Part shown: positions 6,048 through 6,363 of the stretch, piece by piece
How positions within the stretch are numbered: the first letter of the stretch is position 1
Layout: every line of letters begins with the position of its first letter
DNA from: Dysgonamonadaceae bacterium
GTDB taxonomy: Bacteria > Bacteroidota > Bacteroidia > Bacteroidales > Azobacteroidaceae
Reading direction: 5' to 3'
Assembly (NCBI GenBank): GCA_031276105.1
Contig: JAISNS010000040.1
Coordinates: 1-6,363 of the forward strand
Length of the DNA stretch: 6,363 nucleotides
Position numbers and translations under genes: made by a program
The notes under the pieces: generated by a model
Told to the model about the DNA's origin: nothing
Database searches by the model: none
The model's input: the letters and a program-made list of their open reading frames with translations, nothing else

Positions 6048-6120
6048 AGCCACTAACCAGACTCGAACTGGTGACCTACGCGTTACGAATGCGTTGCTCT
6101 ACCGACTGAGCTATAGTGGC
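6048..6120 (-). tRNA. trnT: tRNA-Thr, anticodon CGT
   Basis: A complete cloverleaf reads on the minus strand: acceptor GCCACTA/TAGTGGC (7 perfect pairs), D arm GCTC/GAGC with loop AGTCGGTA, anticodon arm with loop TTCGTAA (anticodon CGT, reading ACG), variable loop AGGTC, T arm ACCAG/CTGGT with loop TTCGAGT. The discriminator is T at 6048 and the 3' CCA is not encoded. The innermost anticodon-stem pair (31-39) is A-C rather than Watson-Crick. The 5' end is only 5 nt after the stop of a protein gene on the same strand, so the tRNA is probably cut from a longer transcript by RNase P. Confidence 0.96.
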
Positions 6121-6125
6121 CAATT

Positions 6126-6314
6126 TTATTCCATTAATTTTTTCAGGAAGTCATCTAATTCCTTATTTAAGTCAATCCGAATATCTTCCTTCGATTTCAA
6201 TGTGTCGTTATCTTCAAAAATCAATTCCTCCTCATCGTTTGATTCATAATTTTTCAAACTTTCCTTGGCGGCAGTTTTAAGGATAGGAAACCGTGATTTA
6301 TTAATTACTTTCAT
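6126..6314 (-). CDS. small acidic hypothetical protein (62 aa)
   Basis: The 62-residue product begins MKVINKSRFPILKTAAKESL, has an acidic middle (NDEEELIFEDND), and ends in an amphipathic helix (LNKELDDFLKKLME). No family is recognised and there is no signal or membrane segment. The start is set at ATG 6314-6312. The frame could be extended to a TTG at 6338, but that codon is part of the promoter -7 box and cannot be translated. TACCTTTG at 6343-6336 would start transcription near 6329, about 15 nt before the ATG. The stop lies 5 nt before the tRNA-Thr, so the two probably share a transcript that may continue into hutH. The promoter and clean start argue for a real gene; function is unknown, perhaps a protein-binding or regulatory peptide. 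Confidence 0.65.
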   Translation of the reverse strand: MKVINKSRFPILKTAAKESLKNYESNDEEELIFEDNDTLKSKEDIRIDLNKELDDFLKKLME

Positions 6315-6335
6315 TATGTTTTCTCTTTCGGAGTG

Positions 6336-6343
6336 CAAAGGTA
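6336..6343 (-). promoter_or_regulatory. -7 box upstream of the small ORF and tRNA-Thr
   Basis: TACCTTTG on the minus strand matches the Bacteroidota -7 consensus. The -33 element would fall at or just beyond the right edge of the window and cannot be assessed. Confidence 0.6.
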
Positions 6344-6363
6344 AAGTAAAAAATGAAATAAAT

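Noticed and set aside
6315..6338. Eight-residue N-terminal extension of the small acidic protein from a TTG codon.
   Set aside because: The TTG is part of the TACCTTTG promoter box, upstream of the predicted transcript start.

Overview
The window looks like chromosome from a Bacteroidota bacterium, probably Bacteroidales. Several genes are preceded by the Bacteroidota -7 promoter box TAnnTTTG, start codons sit in AT-rich leaders without Shine-Dalgarno sequences, and the gene content (a secreted GH97 glycosidase, a Bacteroides-like HutH and Nudix protein) fits that group. Genus cannot be told from the sequence alone.

Layout. Positions 1-1160 are accessory and partly decayed. They hold the 3' part of an unrecognised helical protein (+), which reads antisense through a small promoter-bearing gene (-) resembling the antitoxin half of a toxin-antitoxin pair. 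Next come two short ATGA-coupled ORFs (-), possibly phage-derived, and a cluster of short hairpins resembling an interspersed palindromic repeat. Positions 1163-6363 are dense and ordinary: a 4'-phosphopantetheinyl transferase (-) and, divergent from it, a secreted GH97 alpha-glycosidase followed 8 nt later by a Nudix hydrolase (+). Convergent with these is histidine ammonia-lyase hutH (-). Upstream of hutH on the same strand lie tRNA-Thr(CGT) and, 5 nt before the tRNA, a small acidic protein gene with its own promoter.

How the genes fit together. GH97 and Nudix are spaced like an operon, but their functions do not obviously connect. The small ORF, tRNA-Thr and hutH are collinear and tightly packed, and only the small ORF has a recognisable promoter, so one processed transcript is plausible. 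No other hut pathway gene and no SusC/SusD pair is in the window. I see no CRISPR array, complete transposon or clear new multi-gene system. The most unusual parts are the decayed left end, the hairpin cluster, and the ORF-tRNA-hutH arrangement.
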